Source: Flavobacterium quisquiliarum
GTDB taxonomy: Bacteria > Bacteroidota > Bacteroidia > Flavobacteriales > Flavobacteriaceae
Assembly: GCF_019308285.1 (NCBI RefSeq)
Contig: NZ_WWEM01000020.1
Span: 186,001-250,000 of the forward strand
Direction: 5' to 3'
Length of the DNA stretch: 64,000 nucleotides
The translations under genes and the position numbers were made by a program. Of this stretch, positions 1 to 8,552 are shown one piece after another (positions within the stretch are counted from its first letter, which is position 1; each line of letters begins with the position of its first letter). Under the pieces are notes generated by a model. That model was not told the DNA's origin. It saw only the letters and a program-made list of their open reading frames with translations, and made no database searches.

Positions 1-529
1 TCTTTTTAATAAATTTATTTCTCATCATTTTGTAACTATCCTGATTCTATTTTTGTAGGCTTTTTAGTGTAAAATGAATTTGTTTTTAATAATTAACTCT
101 ATCGTTTTCGTAAAAAAGCGCATTTTTGTAAGAACTTAGGAATCAGTTATGATGTATTTGATTTTGCAGAATAAATAGTAGATGTTTATTTTTGATAAAA
201 ATCTTATTATTTTTTAGTCAAAATAGGATATTAAATTTTGTTTTAAGCAAACATTTGTCTCAAATATTCTATTCCGTTTATTTTTTTCATTCAATTTTTA
301 TTAATATTGTTTTTTTTGTGTCTTTTTTTTTGAGAATACATGATTAAAACAGGATAGAGCAGGACGGTTCTAATGTAGCATCGTTATATTTTTGGAAGAC
401 AAAAAAATAAATGTGTTTTAAACATTTAATGAAATTCTTTAAGATTTCTTTAAGCTAAATTTTGTTAATAATTTGAAACATATTTAACATGACTAACTAA
501 CAATTAATAACCTAACCAAAAAAACATTT
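1..529. other. AT-rich upstream region without a gene
   Basis: No credible coding sequence was found on either strand. The region is very AT-rich with many T-runs. It holds one good promoter-like pair (163-194, listed separately) and a weaker TATTTTTG box at 387-394 that lacks an upstream TTTG. The last 20 bases before the first gene are A-rich with no Shine-Dalgarno motif, which is usual for Bacteroidota. Any regulator of the downstream locus would have to lie before this window. Confidence 0.6.
163..194 (+). promoter_or_regulatory. Candidate Bacteroidota-type promoter (TTTG-N20-TATTTTTG)
   Basis: TTTG at 163-166 is followed after 20 bases by TATTTTTG at 187-194. This fits the primary sigma consensus of Bacteroidota (TTTG near -33, TAnnTTTG near -7). 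Transcription would start near 200 and leave a leader of about 330 nt before susC at 530. In DNA this AT-rich the match could arise by chance. Confidence 0.4.
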
Positions 530-3500
530 ATGAAACAAGCACTTATAAAAAGATGTAGTTTTCTTTTGTTTACACTGATAAGTGTGCTGAGTTATGCTCA
601 AAACTCAAGTAATACAGTTACTGTTACAGGAACTATTACCGACAATTTAGGAGGACTGTTACCGGGAGTTAACGTAACTGAAAAATCTACTAAAAATTCA
701 GTCACAACAGATTACAATGGAAAATACCAGATTAAAGTAAAAAGTGGAGGAACTTTGGTTTTTTCGTTCATTGGAATGAAAAAACAAGAAATCGCCCTTA
801 ATAATCGTACTATCGTTAATGTAAAAATGGAAGACGATTTTAATCAATTAGAAAATATTGTTGTAGTTGGTTATGGTAGTCAGAAGAAAAAAGAACTTAC
901 CGGAGCAATCGCTACTATTAAGGCAGATGATTTAATGGACTTGCCAGTTACAAATTTATCTGACGCATTAAAAGGATTAGTTCCCAATCTTAATGTTAGT
1001 AGTGGGTCTGGTCGTCCAGGAGAAGCAGGAACTATTCAGATTCGTCAAACTTTTAGTTTGTCTAAAGATGGAGGGTTTGATATTCCATTAATCATCATTG
1101 ATGATATGATTCAGATAGATCCATCTAATGGTAAGCCTACATTGGAACAGTTTAATAGATTAGATCCTTCAGAGATCGAAAGTATGACTGTTTTAAAAGA
1201 TGGTTCTGCTGCAATTTATGGTTCTCGTGCTTCACAAGGAGCAATTGTGGTAAAAACGAAGCGTGGTAAAGCAGGCAAAGCAAAATTCTCATACAATAGC
1301 CAGTTTGCTATCAATGATGCAATTAGCCATAGTAAAGTATTGAATGCTTACGAATTTGGAGTTTTTAGCAATAGATATTTTAAATCAAGAGTAGCAGCTC
1401 CAGCTGTAATTGATCCAGCTACGATATATTCAGATGCAGAATTGGAGCAAATGAAAGGTTTAAATTATAACTGGTTAGATGAAGCTTGGAAACCAGCAAT
1501 TCAGCAAAAACACTCTTTCAATGTGAGTGGCGGTAATGAAGATATTACCTATTTTGCCGGTGCAACTTATCTAACACAAGATGCTAATTTAGGATATCAA
1601 AAATATGAGAAGTGGAATTTCCGTACAGGTATTAATGCAAAAATTGCTAAGAATTTAGATTTTTCTGCTTCTGTTTCTGGAAATGTTGGATTTATCGATA
1701 AATCGTTTACTAAAGCATCATCAAATATTAGTGACGGTAGTTATGGTTCTGCAGCTGGTGGGGAACAAGCTGATTATGGATTCTTGTTACACATGCCGCA
1801 ACATGTGCCTTGGCAAACAACTTTGGATGGAAAAAATTATTATGTATCTCCATTTCCTAATTCAAACAAAAACTTTGGAAGCGCAAATGCAAATAATAAC
1901 ATTGCAGGCTGGAACTATTTTGCAAATTTAAATAATGGCTCACATCAAACTACTGATGATAATACATTTAATGTAAATGCTTCATTGAATTATAAGGTAG
2001 CAGCAGTAAAAGGATTGTCTTTCAAAGTAAGTTATTCAAGAAATCAAAGTTCAACTTACAATGAACAAATTCAATTGCCATACGATTTAGTTAGAATTAG
2101 AGATTACCAACTTCAAGACAAACACTTAGCAAGTGCAGCTAATCCTAGTTTTTATAATGCGACCACTAATCCGACAGGTAGCTATGTATTAGAAACTAAC
2201 GTGAGAAACTCAAGAGTATATTATAATAATACAAACGGTAAAAGTACTCAAGGAGATTTCTTAATTAACTATGACAGAACTTTTGGAGATCACCAAATTG
2301 GTGCTATGGTAGGTGGTGAAGCTTCAGAAGTATACAATACATTTACACGTTTGGCATACGAACAAACTGGAAAAGACTATTTAGGAGATTATCGTACTGC
2401 TGGTACATTGAGTACTTCTAATAGTCAAGCTACAAAAGTAGAAGGAGGTACACTTTCTTATTTTGGACGTTTGAATTATAGTTTCAAACAAAAGTATTTG
2501 TTCCAATTTATTTTACGTAGTGATGCTTCTACAAAATTTGCTCCTGAACACTATTGGGGAACTTTCCCATCTGTTCAATTGGGGTGGGTAATGTCCAAAG
2601 AAAATTGGTTTGAAAAAAGTGTGCCATGGGTTGACTTCTTTAAAATTCGCTACTCTATCGGTAAAACGGGTAAAGATAATATTATGCCATGGAGATGGGA
2701 ACAGTATTATGATCTTATCGTAGATAAAGGATTTCAATTCGGTCCTGGTACAGCTACTAGTGGTGGTGGATGGAACGGAAATGGTTTAACTCCTAGAGTA
2801 AATCCAAATAGAGATGTAACTTGGGATACTACTATAAAAAACAACGTAGGAGTTGATATTACTTTGTTGAAAAACAGATTAAGCTTAACTTATGATTTCT
2901 ATTATGATAAAAATAAAGAAATGTTGACAGATATGAGTAGCGCTGTAGGTGTGCCAATTTCTGTAGGAGGAGCTTATGCTGAACAAAATTATGGTAGGAT
3001 TGATGCATGGGGACATGAAATTAGCCTTAATTGGAGTGATAAGATAAAAAGTAATATGAGTTATAATGTTGGATTAAACTTTGCTTATAATAATAATGAA
3101 ATCAAATTGTATCCTGATCAGGGAAATATGGTTCCATCTAATCAAACTAAAAGAGAGAGTTATTCAACATTTAATCCAGTATGGGGATTTGCAGTTTGGA
3201 AAGGAACATCAACAGGGGATGGTATTTTGCGAACAGATGAAGATATTGCAAATTACTGGGCATATCTAACAGAACGTGCTACTGCAGTTGGTGGAGTACC
3301 AAGATATTTTGATATCAATTCTGCTGCTGGGATGAGAAAAGGATCTTTGGCTTATCAAGATGTTGCAGGTCAGCTTAATCCAGATGGTTCAATGTCAGGG
3401 GCTGACGGGCAAATTATCAAAGAAAATGATTATGTGAAATTAGCAAATAGTAGTAGAACTTATACTGTTATAACAAACTTAGGTTTCAAATATGACGCAT

Positions 3501-3928
3501 TTTCTTTAAGAACTCAAATATCAACTTCTTGGGGAGGAGCAAATTTTGTTGACTTAGTAAATCAAGGTACGTCATCTGCACACAATATGTGGTCTCGTGA
3601 GAGTTTCTGGAGAGATATGTACAGTGAAGATAATCCAAATGGTAAATATCCTAACGTTGCACAATGGACATACATGTCAAGTCCATCAGATTTTTGGCAG
3701 ATAAGTACTTTCCGTTGCTTTGTTAGAAACTTAAGTCTTAATTATGATATTCCTAAGAAGGTTTTTGCAGACACAAAAATTGCTGCTATAACATTAGGTA
3801 TAACAGGTAATAATCTTTGGGATTTATACAATCCTTATCCAGATCATTATAGAAATATGTATGATAACTCTTCTGTGAATTATCCTACACTTAGAACTTG
3901 GTCGCTTAATTTTAACGTATCATTCTAA
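530..3928 (+). CDS. SusC/RagA-family TonB-linked outer membrane receptor (pectin PUL)
   Basis: This is an outer membrane beta-barrel that imports oligosaccharides with its SusD partner, driven by TonB. At 1132 aa it has the usual SusC length. Visible parts in order are a signal peptide (about 1-23, ending SYA before Gln), a carboxypeptidase-regulatory-like domain (about 30-105), the typical VVVGYG junction near 112, a plug with DGSAAIYGSRAS near 224-235, and a barrel ending in a strand with terminal Phe (NFNVSF). It has no N-terminal STN domain, so it is a plain transporter, unlike the second SusC in this window. SusD starts 18 bases after its stop. Being first in a row of pectin enzymes, it most likely takes up pectin fragments; the substrate is inferred from the neighbours. 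Confidence 0.95.
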   Translation: MKQALIKRCSFLLFTLISVLSYAQNSSNTVTVTGTITDNLGGLLPGVNVTEKSTKNSVTTDYNGKYQIKVKSGGTLVFSFIGMKKQEIALNNRTIVNVKMEDDFNQLENIVVVGYGSQKKKELTGAIATIKADDLMDLPVTNLSDALKGLVPNLNVSSGSGRPGEAGTIQIRQTFSLSKDGGFDIPLIIIDDMIQIDPSNGKPTLEQFNRLDPSEIESMTVLKDGSAAIYGSRASQGAIVVKTKRGKAGKAKFSYNSQFAINDAISHSKVLNAYEFGVFSNRYFKSRVAAPAVIDPATIYSDAELEQMKGLNYNWLDEAWKPAIQQKHSFNVSGGNEDITYFAGATYLTQDANLGYQKYEKWNFRTGINAKIAKNLDFSASVSGNVGFIDKSFTKASSNISDGSYGSAAGGEQADYGFLLHMPQHVPWQTTLDGKNYYVSPFPNSNKNFGSANANNNIAGWNYFANLNNGSHQTTDDNTFNVNASLNYKVAAVKGLSFKVSYSRNQSSTYNEQIQLPYDLVRIRDYQLQDKHLASAANPSFYNATTNPTGSYVLETNVRNSRVYYNNTNGKSTQGDFLINYDRTFGDHQIGAMVGGEASEVYNTFTRLAYEQTGKDYLGDYRTAGTLSTSNSQATKVEGGTLSYFGRLNYSFKQKYLFQFILRSDASTKFAPEHYWGTFPSVQLGWVMSKENWFEKSVPWVDFFKIRYSIGKTGKDNIMPWRWEQYYDLIVDKGFQFGPGTATSGGGWNGNGLTPRVNPNRDVTWDTTIKNNVGVDITLLKNRLSLTYDFYYDKNKEMLTDMSSAVGVPISVGGAYAEQNYGRIDAWGHEISLNWSDKIKSNMSYNVGLNFAYNNNEIKLYPDQGNMVPSNQTKRESYSTFNPVWGFAVWKGTSTGDGILRTDEDIANYWAYLTERATAVGGVPRYFDINSAAGMRKGSLAYQDVAGQLNPDGSMSGADGQIIKENDYVKLANSSRTYTVITNLGFKYDAFSLRTQISTSWGGANFVDLVNQGTSSAHNMWSRESFWRDMYSEDNPNGKYPNVAQWTYMSSPSDFWQISTFRCFVRNLSLNYDIPKKVFADTKIAAITLGITGNNLWDLYNPYPDHYRNMYDNSSVNYPTLRTWSLNFNVSF

Positions 3929-3946
3929 TCAAATTAAAAAGAAATT

Positions 3947-5926
3947 ATGAAAACACCATTTAAATATATAACACTATCACTATTACTTGCTGTAGGTGCT
4001 GCTTCTTGTAGTGATGATTTTCTAAAGGACAAGAAAGGTTATGGTTTTTACGATGATACATTCTACCAGACTCAGGAGCGTGCTCAAGCGTATGTAGATA
4101 ATCAATATTACGATTTTTATAATGCATATAAGTCGCCAACTGCTACAATTATTGGTTCTTTTACAGATACCAATTCAAGATTGACAGAAGAATTAGGTGG
4201 AACACAAGATTTTATAAATCCTAACAAAACTATTATAAACTCGCAAGATGCAAGTGGTTATTATGGAGCAAAATTAGGAACAAGCATAAATAATCATCCT
4301 TACAATAGAATTAGAGAATGTAATGCTTTCTTAGAAGATATTGATGTAAAAGGTTCAAACTTAGATAAAACATTTCGTGATCAGGCAAAAGGACAAATGT
4401 ATTATATGCGTGCCATGCAGTATTTTGATTTGATGCGAGTTTATGGAGGGGTTCCTATTGTAACAACTGTTCAGTCTGCTTCAGCTAATGATCCGTCTAT
4501 ACAGATTCCAAGAGCTAAACCTTCTGAAGTTGTGGCACAAATTGTAAAAGATTTAGACATGGCGGCAAGTTTATTGCCTGGAAATTGGGCTTCTGGCGCA
4601 TATGGTCGTTTTACAAGAGGTGCAGCTTTGGCACAAAAATCTAGAGTACTTCTAACATTTGCAAGTCCTTTGTTTAATAAAAACTGGGATGGTTCAAACG
4701 AGCGTTGGGAAGCGGCTTTAAAAGCTGGATTGGAAGCAGAAGCTCAATTGACTGCAGACGGATATGGATTATATGGAAGTACTGCAAAACAATGGGAACA
4801 AATGTTTTTAATTGATAATGCATTTTGTTCAGAAGCTATTACAGTGCAACTTTGTGGAGTTGGTGTTACATCACAGGCTATAAATAATTCTTGGGAGAAA
4901 GGAATTCGTTTATTAAGCTTAGGTGGAACAGGAGGAGGAGTTGCTGCTCCTAAAGAAATGATTGATTTATTCCCAATGGCAGATGGTAGTAGACCAACTA
5001 CAGCAAATGGTTACAACGATTTTACTTTCTTCCTTAACAGAGATCCTAGATTCTATAGAACATTTGCTTTTTCTGGTGTTAAATGGGGAAGTAAAGAAAC
5101 TCCTAATAGTGTTCTTTGGGCATACCGTTGGGTAGATGGTTCAAATAAAGCTGGTTTTTCAGATGGAAATACAGCTATATCTAGTCCAGCTTTCATTAGA
5201 AAAATGTCAAATACTGCTGCTAGTAAAGAAACTAACTTCCAATACTCAGGAACTGATATTTTTGAATATCGCTATGCTGAATTGTTGTTGAATATCGCTG
5301 AATGTTATGCTGCTTTAGGTCAAACTAGCAATACTTTAACTTATTTAGGAAGAATTAGAAATCGTGTTGGTATTCCTCAAGGTACTAATAATTATGGTAT
5401 CGGTACATTATCAGATAAGTACAAAGCTATAGAAGCTGTTTTATACGAACGTAGAGTAGAGTTAGCTTACGAAGGAAAACGTTTTTGGGATGTACAAAGA
5501 TGGATGTTATATGATAATGAAGTTTTACCTGGAGTTAGTGGAGGTACTGTAAGTAAATTAGGTTTAACCCCGATTAACGGAACAAAACGTACTGGTAACT
5601 TCTTACAATACAGAGTTGCAACAACGTCTGCAACTACAGATCCATTGGCAACTGCACGTGCAAGTATAGTGGCTGATCCTGATGCAGCAAATTTCAATAC
5701 TCAGTTAGCAACTTTAGCAACGTTCTACAACACAAACTTTATTCGTACAAATTTAGTTACCCCTATGGATAATTTTAATGGAGCAGCTGTAAATATTAAG
5801 TTCAATCCGAACTATTACATAAATGGTTTGAATACAACTGCTCTAACAGCAAATCCATGGTTGTTGCAAACTATCGGTTGGAATGATAATTTTGGTGGAG
5901 CTGGAACGTTCAACTACCAAGAATAA
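3947..5926 (+). CDS. SusD/RagB-family surface glycan-binding lipoprotein
   Basis: This is the surface lipoprotein that caps the SusC barrel and binds the incoming glycan. The 659 aa chain has a lipoprotein signal ending AAS-Cys21, and the mature N-terminus CSDDF is acidic, as expected for lipoproteins sent to the cell surface in Flavobacteriia. SusD-family landmarks are the motif YRYAELLLNIAEC (about 444-456) and ERRVELAYEGKRFWDVQRW (about 502-520). It is a little longer than many SusD proteins. It follows susC by 18 bases and is certainly cotranscribed with it. A strong hairpin follows at 5961-5997, which may lower expression of the downstream enzymes relative to susCD. Confidence 0.95.
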   Translation: MKTPFKYITLSLLLAVGAASCSDDFLKDKKGYGFYDDTFYQTQERAQAYVDNQYYDFYNAYKSPTATIIGSFTDTNSRLTEELGGTQDFINPNKTIINSQDASGYYGAKLGTSINNHPYNRIRECNAFLEDIDVKGSNLDKTFRDQAKGQMYYMRAMQYFDLMRVYGGVPIVTTVQSASANDPSIQIPRAKPSEVVAQIVKDLDMAASLLPGNWASGAYGRFTRGAALAQKSRVLLTFASPLFNKNWDGSNERWEAALKAGLEAEAQLTADGYGLYGSTAKQWEQMFLIDNAFCSEAITVQLCGVGVTSQAINNSWEKGIRLLSLGGTGGGVAAPKEMIDLFPMADGSRPTTANGYNDFTFFLNRDPRFYRTFAFSGVKWGSKETPNSVLWAYRWVDGSNKAGFSDGNTAISSPAFIRKMSNTAASKETNFQYSGTDIFEYRYAELLLNIAECYAALGQTSNTLTYLGRIRNRVGIPQGTNNYGIGTLSDKYKAIEAVLYERRVELAYEGKRFWDVQRWMLYDNEVLPGVSGGTVSKLGLTPINGTKRTGNFLQYRVATTSATTDPLATARASIVADPDAANFNTQLATLATFYNTNFIRTNLVTPMDNFNGAAVNIKFNPNYYINGLNTTALTANPWLLQTIGWNDNFGGAGTFNYQE

Positions 5927-5960
5927 AATAAATCATATAAAAAGAATTATATAAAGCTTT

Positions 5961-5997
5961 TCACCTGTATTTGTCAAAAGATACAGGTGATTTCTTT
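5961..5997 (+). terminator. Hairpin with T-rich tail after susD
   Basis: A perfect 10-bp stem (TCACCTGTAT at 5961-5970 paired with ATACAGGTGA at 5981-5990, 10-nt loop) is followed by TTTCTTT. It sits between susD and the first lyase gene. It could be a partial terminator or an RNA processing/stability element that sets susCD apart from the enzyme genes. Confidence 0.65.
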
Positions 5998-6026
5998 AAA
6001 AAGAATTACCACAACTAGAAATTAAC

Positions 6027-7739
6027 ATGAAAAATTCCGTATTATTTATCGCATCGTCTCTTCTTTTTTTGGGAAGCGCAAAATGTTTTGCTCAATATCC
6101 AAAGATAAGCCCAGAAGTTCAGGCTCAGGAAAAAGCAATCAAAGAAGAAGCTCAAAGACTTTCTGACGAAGCTTGGGAAAAAGCTTTAGTTATTATTGAA
6201 GAAGAAGCAAAACATGGAAAACCATATATTCCATGGGCAGCTAGACCAACCGATTTACCTCAAGCAGAAATTCCTGCTTTCCCAGGTGCCGAAGGTGGAG
6301 GAATGTACACATTTGGAGGCCGTGGAGGAAAAGTGTATACTGTAACAAGCCTAGAAGACCGTGGCCCTGGAACTTTGCGTGAAGCTTGCGAACAAGGAGG
6401 AGCGAGAATAGTGGTATTTAATGTTGCCGGAATTATTAGATTAAAAAGTCCTTTAATTATTCGTGCACCTTACATTACAATCGCAGGACAAACGGCTCCT
6501 GGTGATGGTGTTTGTATTGCAGGAGAATCAACTTGGATTGATACACATGATGTAATTATCAGACACGTACGTTTCCGTCGTGGAGAAACTTTCGTAGGAC
6601 GTCGTGATGATGCTATTGGAGGAAATCCTGTTGGAAATATAATGATTGACCATGTTTCTGCAACTTGGGGATTAGATGAAAATATGTCAATTTACAGACA
6701 TATGTACAATCCAGGACCAGGTTATCCAGATATCAAAGTGGGAACGGTAAATATTACAATCCAAAACAGTTTATTTGGAGAAGCTTTAGATACTTACAAT
6801 CATGCTTTTGGAAGTACTTTAGGTGGAGAAAACTGTTCTTTTATGAGAAATATGTGGGCTAATAATGCAGGAAGAAACCCTTCTATTGGATGGAATGGAA
6901 TTTTTAATTTCGTAAATAACGTGGTTTTCAACTGGTACAACAGATCTACAGATGGTGGAGATTATACTGCAAACTACAATATCATCAACAACTTCTACAA
7001 ACCAGGTCCTGTAACCGATTTAACACAACCAATCAGCTATAGAATCTTAAAGCCAGAGTCAGGAAGAAGTAAATTGCCTTATATGGTTTTTGGTAGAGCG
7101 TATGTAAACGGAAACGTTGTAAACGGAAATGAAAAAGTAACTAAAGACAACTGGGATGGCGGAATTCAGCTAGAGAATAAAAAAGGAGAATTAATGACGT
7201 ATGATGAGGCAAAAGAATACTTCTCTAAAATGAAAGTAGAAAAACCTTTCCCAATGCCATGGTTCAATAAATTTATGACTGCTGAAGAGTCTTACGAATT
7301 TGTACTTAAAAATGTTGGAGCTACGCTGCCAATCAGAGATAAAGTGGACGAAAGAATCGTAAGAACAGTAAAAACAGGAGTTCCTGAATATGCAAAAGGA
7401 TTAGAGAAAAAGACATTCTACCAATTCGAACACAGACGTTTACCGATGGATTCTTATAAAAAAGGAATCATCACTGATATTTCTCAAGTTGGCGGATATC
7501 CAGAATACAAAGGAAAACCTTATGTAGATACAGACAAAGACGGAATGCCGGATGCATGGGAGAAAAAATACGGTTTAAACCCGAACGATCCATCTGATGC
7601 ACAAGGAGATTTAAACGGAGACGGATATACTAATATTGAAGATTATATCAATGGTGTAAATCCTGCGATAAAAGTAGACTGGAAAGATTTGGCTAATAAT
7701 AAAGAAACATTAGTTAGACCTTTATTAGATTTAAAATAA
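6027..7739 (+). CDS. Exported PL1-type pectate lyase with C-terminal calcium-binding repeats
   Basis: Predicted to cleave polygalacturonate by beta-elimination with calcium. It has a signal peptide (1-22, CFA before Gln23), a short helical linker, then a right-handed beta-helix starting at FPGAEGGG (about 85-92). The polysaccharide lyase 1 pattern is seen in TSLEDRGPGTLREAC (108-121) and NIMIDHVSATWGLDEN (204-219). Residues 501-546 form an Asp-rich segment (DTDKDGMPDAWE and GDLNGDGYTNIEDY) like thrombospondin type 3/dockerin calcium loops. It is a close paralog of the lyase at 8553-10259, with the DUF3826 gene between them. No type IX secretion sorting domain is evident at the C-terminus, so periplasmic or surface location is open. 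The PL1 subfamily cannot be fixed from sequence alone. Confidence 0.88.
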   Translation: MKNSVLFIASSLLFLGSAKCFAQYPKISPEVQAQEKAIKEEAQRLSDEAWEKALVIIEEEAKHGKPYIPWAARPTDLPQAEIPAFPGAEGGGMYTFGGRGGKVYTVTSLEDRGPGTLREACEQGGARIVVFNVAGIIRLKSPLIIRAPYITIAGQTAPGDGVCIAGESTWIDTHDVIIRHVRFRRGETFVGRRDDAIGGNPVGNIMIDHVSATWGLDENMSIYRHMYNPGPGYPDIKVGTVNITIQNSLFGEALDTYNHAFGSTLGGENCSFMRNMWANNAGRNPSIGWNGIFNFVNNVVFNWYNRSTDGGDYTANYNIINNFYKPGPVTDLTQPISYRILKPESGRSKLPYMVFGRAYVNGNVVNGNEKVTKDNWDGGIQLENKKGELMTYDEAKEYFSKMKVEKPFPMPWFNKFMTAEESYEFVLKNVGATLPIRDKVDERIVRTVKTGVPEYAKGLEKKTFYQFEHRRLPMDSYKKGIITDISQVGGYPEYKGKPYVDTDKDGMPDAWEKKYGLNPNDPSDAQGDLNGDGYTNIEDYINGVNPAIKVDWKDLANNKETLVRPLLDLK

Positions 7740-7811
7740 GGAACAGTTTTTGAAAACATTCTTGTTTCTTAGTAAACAGGAATGTTCTTCAAATAATAAA
7801 AAAATAAAATA

Positions 7812-8501
7812 ATGGCACTAAATAAAATAAATGCTGGTTTATTATCGCTGGTTTTCGCATTTTCATCTTTAAATGCGCAACAGCATTTAGATCCTGAATA
7901 TGTAAAAGTTACTAACGAAAGAGCTGCAAAAATCGTTACCAAATTAGATTTGAAAAACGAAGCAAAAGAAAAAGCAGTTTCAAATATTATTGCACAGCAA
8001 TTTAGAGATTTAACTGAAATTCAGGACGGAAGAGATGCTGAAATCAAAAAAGTAAAAGAAGATACTTCTTTAGCTAAGGAAAAGCAAAACGAAAAGATTG
8101 ATAAACTGAAAGCAAAAGCCGACGAATCAATTGCTAAACTTCACAAATCGTACATTAAAAAATTAGGTAAAGAATTATCCGAAGATAAAATTACTGAAGT
8201 TAAGGACGGAATGACGTATGGCGTACTTCCAATAACAGTAGCAGGTTACAACGATATGCTTCCAAACTTAACTGCAGAACAAAAAGATTATATCTACAAA
8301 GCTTTGGTTGAAGCTAGAGAGCATGCGATGGATGCTGGTTCATCTAAAGAAAAACACGGTTGGTTTGGTAAATACAAAGGAAGAATCAACAACTATTTAT
8401 CAAAACAAGGTTACGATTTAAATAAAGAAAGTGCTGACTGGCACAAACGTATTGAAGAAAGAGAGAAAAATAAACCAAAAGACTCTACTACAAAAGAATA
8501 A
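7812..8501 (+). CDS. DUF3826 family exported protein
   Basis: A 229 aa protein with a signal peptide (1-22, LNA before Gln23). The mature part is highly charged and mostly alpha-helical, with a likely coiled coil around 75-120 (Lys/Glu-rich heptads). The C-terminal part holds the conserved-looking stretch TYGVLPITVAGYNDMLP and a final WFGKYKGRINNYLSKQGYDL segment. I recognise it as DUF3826, a family seen next to pectate lyases in Bacteroidota; its function is not established to my knowledge. It sits between two paralogous PL1 lyases with gaps of 72 and 51 bases, so a role supporting the lyases (binding, chaperoning or substrate presentation) is plausible. That role is inference. Confidence 0.75.
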   Translation: MALNKINAGLLSLVFAFSSLNAQQHLDPEYVKVTNERAAKIVTKLDLKNEAKEKAVSNIIAQQFRDLTEIQDGRDAEIKKVKEDTSLAKEKQNEKIDKLKAKADESIAKLHKSYIKKLGKELSEDKITEVKDGMTYGVLPITVAGYNDMLPNLTAEQKDYIYKALVEAREHAMDAGSSKEKHGWFGKYKGRINNYLSKQGYDLNKESADWHKRIEEREKNKPKDSTTKE

Positions 8502-8552
8502 TCTCTGAAACACTTTACACTAAGAAACTATTAACTACAACCACACAATTCA

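Noticed and set aside
387..394. TATTTTTG box as the susC promoter
   Set aside because: No TTTG or TTG at the proper distance upstream; weaker than the pair at 163-194.
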